From positions 1,043,343 to 1,090,752 of the forward strand of contig BFEA01000482.1 of the NCBI GenBank assembly GCA_003427395.1: DNA of 47,410 nucleotides, written 5' to 3'. The notes beneath the pieces are model-generated. The model ran no database searches and was not told the origin of the DNA. It saw only the letters and a list, made by a program, of their open reading frames with translations. Origin of the DNA: Chara braunii. Its lineage: Eukaryota; Streptophyta; Charophyceae; Charales; Characeae. This document shows, in pieces, positions 43,470 through 47,410 of this stretch; position 1 is the first letter of the stretch, and every line of letters starts with the position of its first letter. The translations under genes were made by a program, and so were the position numbers.

Positions 43470-43846
43470 AACCGATATATATATATATTATATATACAAG
43501 GTTGTGGGCCAAAATGTTCGGAGGGGGTCGCTTGCCCCCCCCTTGGACGTTCGAGGGTTCAAACCCCGTTCGTCCACCGGTTAAGAGCCCGCCAAAGCCC
43601 TCATTGGAGCCGATTTTTTTTTTTTTTTTGACTTTTCTAAAGACTACAACGTAACACACCTACCACTAAAATTTCATGATAACGTGTTGAGTAAGACAAA
43701 CAAATAAAGGAGGCTGAAAAAAAATTGAACCTCCCTTTCGATTTTGCTCTTTTGTTTTTAACCTTTTTCATATAAATTTATTGATTTGATAGATTGACTG
43801 GTTGGGTAAGGGTCGCTTCCCCCCCATGAGCCCCCCGCTGCCAACC

Positions 43847-43871
43847 TATCAATCAATCAATCAATCAGTCG

Positions 43872-43907
<36 letters not shown>

Positions 43908-43911
43908 GTCG

Positions 43912-43950
<39 letters not shown>
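43847..43950. repeat. (AATC)n microsatellite
   Basis: About 25 tetranucleotide units with a few GTCG interruptions. Confidence 0.95.
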
Positions 43951-43953
<3 letters not shown>

Positions 43954-44072
43954 TATTTGTTTTTGTTTTTTTTTCAAACTCTTTTATGTGTTGGTTAATT
44001 GATTTGCGGGGGGGGTTCACCACCCCCCACGCACACAAACAAACACACAAAAATATGCAAACACATGCAAAT

Positions 44073-44073
<1 letters not shown>

Positions 44074-44115
<42 letters not shown>
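44074..44115. repeat. (CA)n microsatellite
   Basis: An uninterrupted CA run; a shorter one follows at about 44189-44216. Confidence 0.95.
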
Positions 44116-44116
<1 letters not shown>

Positions 44117-44189
44117 GGTTCAACTTGTTGATAAGTCGGTGAAAGTCCGACAAAAGTCTTCTTTTCTTGAGTGTATAGTGAATATGACA

Positions 44190-44220
<31 letters not shown>

Positions 44221-44751
44221 TTGATTTGGGGGGTCACAGTCGCCCCGCCACCCCCGTGTGCGCACGCACACACACACACGGTGAGAGAGGTTCTTGCCGT
44301 TCGGCATGGGAATTCTCCCGTCCCAATTTTTTTTTTCATTAAAAAATATTTAGTGTGATAAACGGCCCCCCCATCCCCCACCATACATCCAAGGGGGCAA
44401 AAAAACTGAAAAAAAAAAAGAATCTCGTTCGAGCCTAATGTGTTCGGGGGTGATCCCAAATGTTCGGGCATTCGGGTCCAGGGGTTCGACCCAGTAGATA
44501 TATATATATCGTATATATGTAATCGGAGTTTGGCCCGGGCCAAACTTCCAAACCTGAACGGCTGAACATTTGCCGGCCCCATAGGAACGATCGGCCAAAT
44601 GTGAACTTTTAGGGGGGAGGGGGGCGGGTAAAGTCTTCTTTTTTTTTCTTGTTCTTACCAGATGGTGTGCACAGATCGTGCTCTATAAATACAACTATAT
44701 AGATGGGGGAGGCGTTGCCCGCTAAGCGTCTGGGCCGCAACCCCCGATGAC

Positions 44752-44758
44752 GTGTGTG

Positions 44759-44790
<32 letters not shown>
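44752..44790. repeat. (GT)n microsatellite
   Basis: A GT run with one interruption, next to a G/C-rich palindromic unit. Confidence 0.95.
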
Positions 44791-45049
44791 GGGGCAGGTG
44801 ACCCCCTCCCCCCCTCCTCCCAAAAGTAATCAATCATATAAGATTGAGCGATTTTTTTTCTGATCTTTTTCAAATATCGATTGATTGGGAGGGTCGTCCA
44901 ACCCCTGTTACCCCCTCCCCACCCCCCAACCCCCCCCGTTGTGCGTGTGTGCATGTGCGTGTTTGTCTATGCGAGCGTGTGTGTGCGCTCATATATGTGC
45001 TCATGTCTGACTGTGTGTGTACATGCAGACACTGTGTGTGTGTGTAAGG

Positions 45050-46565
45050 GGTTCGGCCCCCGCCAAAAAATATTTCGGGGCCTAAAAATATTTTTTTTAA
45101 TTGAATTTTCTTTCGTAAGTTTTTTAGAATATGCGCCGCACGCATATAAATTTTCAAGGCATTTTGTTGAGCCAAAAGCAAATGAAACATCATCAAAGAT
45201 GACGGTGTTGTAACGTGCTCGGCTACTCAATTTTTTTTTTTCTTCACTTTTCACTTTTTATAGTGATTTTATTTCGATACCTCAAATATTTTATTATTTC
45301 AAGAATTGTTTTCCATGAGTTTTGTATTATATGAAGTACACATATGTAAAGTTGCACGGCATTTGACTATGACAAAAAAAGAACTGAAAAATTGCGAAAG
45401 ATGGCGGAGTCGAATACGGGCTTGCGCACTCACTAATTTTAATTTTGTAGTTTCTTTTTTTTTCTTCTTATTTTTCTAATTAGTATTTATTTCATTTTTT
45501 ATTTTTATTTCAAATTTAGTAAGGAACTTGGCTGTAATGCTCAGACAAACTGCATAACATATGTTTTTTTGCAAATTGTTTAAAGTTTTTTTTTTTTTTT
45601 TTTTTTATCCGCGTTTGACCCGAACGACTGAACACATTCCCAAGGGGTCCCGTACGTTCGGGCGTTCGGGTTCAGGCATTCAACCCATCCCGAACGCCAA
45701 CCACCCTATATATATATTTATTTATTTAATTAATTTTTTTCTTTATGGGATCCGAACCCCTTCGCGTTCGGGACCCGAACGCCCGAACGTTCGGGGGTCA
45801 GCTTAGGGCCTCCGTATAGGGTTTTAAGTCCGAACATATGGAGGCCCCTAAGCTGACCCCCGAACGTTAGGGCGTTCGGGCCCTGTACCCGAAGGGGTTC
45901 GGACCCCGCAAAAAAAATATTTTGGCACCTAAATATTATTATTTGTTTCTGAATTTGTTTTAGTGAGTTTTTTGTATTGTAAGGTATCTTCCTTTTAATT
46001 TTGACGGCATTCTGTGAAGCCAAAAAATAAATACAATCGGCAAAGATGGTGGTGTCAAAACTTACTTGGCTACTCACTAACTTGTTTTTTCTTTCTTTCA
46101 CTTTTTGTTTTCCCTTTGTTTCAGGGCATGAAAAAAAATATTATTTTTTCAAACCTTATTTGTAGGTTCTCTATTAAGTAAGATACACATATATAAATTC
46201 TCAAGGCATTTTTAAAAGCAAAAAAAAAAAAAAAAAATTGCCAAAAATAGCGGTATAAAAACGTGCTCGCCCACTCGATAATTTCATTCTCGTTTTATTT
46301 TTTCTAATTATTATTATTATTATTTATTTTCATATTCATTTGTATTTCAAATTTTGTAAGGAACTTGAATGTAACGTTGAGGCAAATGTTGTTCTTGGGC
46401 ATAACATATTTTGTTTTCATATGTTTTGAATTTGCTTTGTTTTTTTTATCTGCCTGCATTTGGCGGAAGGGCCAAATGTGTCGAGAGGGGTTCTTGAACG
46501 TCCGGGCATTCGGGTGCGGGCGTTCAGCCCGTCCCGAATGCCGACAGTCCTGTATGTATATATGG
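45050..46565. repeat. 845-bp tandem duplication with nested sub-repeats
   Basis: Unit 1 (about 45050-45720) and unit 2 (about 45895-46565) match through (G)CAAAAAAATATTT, AAAGATGRYGGTGT, TATTTCAAATTT.GTAAGGAACTTG and CGGGCRTTCGGGT. Offsets are 841-845 bases. Each unit also holds two diverged sub-copies of a roughly 200-bp piece (AAGGCATTT ... AAAGATGGCGG ... CTCGCCCACTC type). Non-coding. Confidence 0.7.
45747..45907. repeat. large near-perfect palindrome, arms about 71 bp, loop 18
   Basis: The left arm 45747-45817 and right arm 45836-45907 are inverted copies with few mismatches. Both contain GGGGTCAGCTTAGGGGCC-type sequence and GTTCGGG words. It lies between the two 845-bp units. Confidence 0.85.
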
Positions 46566-47338
46566 CGGCCGATACTCGGCCCGAAGTGAAAACCTAGATC
46601 CGCATTTTCGAACTTTCCTCTCCCACCATCCAGCCTTCAACCGAACGCCGGATTTTCATTTATTCTTTTTTTCCTTCTATTTTTTTCCCTATCGTGTGCG
46701 AAGATAAGTGTTATTTTGTTTTATCCTTTTTTTCCTCCCTCCAATCTTGGTTTCAGACTCGAACAGTCCTTAGTATTCTCCGACCCTACTTGTAGGATTT
46801 GGTCTTCCAGTTCCCCTTTGGACTCATACACCCGTCTATGGTGTCGGACTTGTACCCGGTACCTGACAATTGTTACCACCAGCCTTAGGATCTCGGCAGT
46901 TCGGACTTTAATTTGGCTGGTACCGCTCAAGTTCTCATAAAAAACCAGTATGTAATACTTCTCGTAGCAGTTGATCTCCCTTCATGACTGACGAACCGAA
47001 TCCGTTGACCAGTTTCCTGAGACTGGCTATGGCGATGGACGGAAGACGGTTTGGGACTGTCGGACTAGTGTGGGAAGTTTTGGTGGTAACCCCCTGATGA
47101 TGGCGGCTTAGGCAGTAGTTGAAACGCGGCATCGGGGTTGCCTCTCCTACATTCTGTAGTACTTCCATTTTGACATCGATTTCAATTGCTCTGTTGAACT
47201 TCTTCTAAGTTGTTAGATACTTGTGATGTTACTACTAATACAGTGTTTTGTTCTCACAAACATTTTTATTAAAAAAAAAGAGATTTGGGGTGGGTGCAAG
47301 TTGCCCGCCGAACATCCGGGTTCCAACACCCCATCCTC
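46566..47338. other. non-coding end region
   Basis: Minus-strand frames at 47168-46935 and 46930-46721 are open but in different frames and match nothing I know. 47285-47335 contains another diverged GC-rich unit (GGGTTCCAACACCCC) before the GT repeat. Confidence 0.4.
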
Positions 47339-47372
47339 TGTGTGTGTGTGTGTGTGTGTTATGTATGAGCAT

Positions 47373-47410
<38 letters not shown>
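47339..47410. repeat. (GT)n microsatellite at the window edge
   Basis: GT runs with a short TATGTATGAGCAT interruption; continues beyond the window. Confidence 0.95.

Larger units (their letters stand above)
43470..45049. other. simple-repeat cluster with G-rich palindromic units
   Basis: No gene. (AATC)n, (CA)n and (GT)n tracts alternate with short GC-rich units (TTGATTGATT then a G run, a short gap and a C run). GTTCGGG words occur at 43515-43580 and 44440-44490. Confidence 0.6.

Noticed and set aside
43409-43495. Type III (retrozyme-like) reading of the hammerhead
   Set aside because: A four-pair stem I GAGG/CCTC can be drawn, but stem III then has mismatches. The type I reading with a GTC site fits better.
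43500-43600. tRNA gene or clear SINE head at GGGTTCAAACCCC
   Set aside because: A B-box-like string is present, but no A box at proper distance and no cloverleaf.
1-47410. CRISPR array, rRNA genes, bacterial operons
   Set aside because: No regularly spaced repeats with unique spacers, no rRNA core sequences and no prokaryotic gene organisation were seen.

Overview
The window looks like repeat-rich nuclear DNA from a streptophyte (a land plant or charophyte alga; a Chara-like genome is possible but not shown). The reasons are an initiator-tRNA-Met primed Ty3/gypsy element, a second LTR element primed by tRNA-Asp, plant-type LINEs with a zf-RVT tail, AAACCCTAA motifs and a plant-mitochondrial-type tRNA-Phe sequence. 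I see no intact host protein gene. Almost everything recognisable is a mobile element or its relic. The left half is GC-rich and the right half (from about 34 kb) is AT-rich with many simple repeats.

Layout. 1-12066 (- strand): a decayed Ty3/gypsy retrotransposon, gag-PR-RT-RNaseH-IN plus an extra 3' ORF. Its 3' LTR runs off the left edge and its 5' LTR holds a 580-base assembly gap. It is inserted in the ORF of a 5'-truncated LINE (12067-13899, - strand). 14050-16094: a chain of palindromic TIR elements separated by single TTA trinucleotides. 16964-19464 (+): a second LINE with a gag-like ORF1 and only the first codons of its endonuclease ORF2. It stops where a TGTT...AACA-bounded block begins (19465-25061), read here as the very long 5' LTR of a second LTR retroelement. 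That element continues with a tRNA-Asp primer binding site (25063-25080), a structured leader, about 5.6 kb of unfamiliar tandemly duplicated ORFs (27033-32801), a 26-bp minisatellite and a gag-like ORF (32905-33441). No RT, integrase or 3' LTR of it is visible. 34.4-47.4 kb: non-coding AT-rich DNA with a mitochondrial-type tRNA-Phe pseudogene, a gag zinc-knuckle relic, a possible PPR relic, a TIR element, a hammerhead ribozyme motif (- strand, 43409-43469), microsatellites, a dispersed GTTCGGG family and an 845-bp tandem duplication around a large palindrome.

Most notable: (1) a complete C4HC3 PHD finger ahead of the gypsy integrase; (2) a 3' accessory ORF with a basic NLS-like patch, an LxLxL motif and a SUMO-interaction-like motif; (3) at least three paralogous ORF families tandemly duplicated between the tRNA-Asp PBS and gag, two copies of one sharing an in-frame TAG at codon 17 with no gap in the alignment; (4) a hairpin repeated three times in the same leader; (5) the hammerhead motif. 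Domain calls rest on motifs read by eye; no database search was possible.
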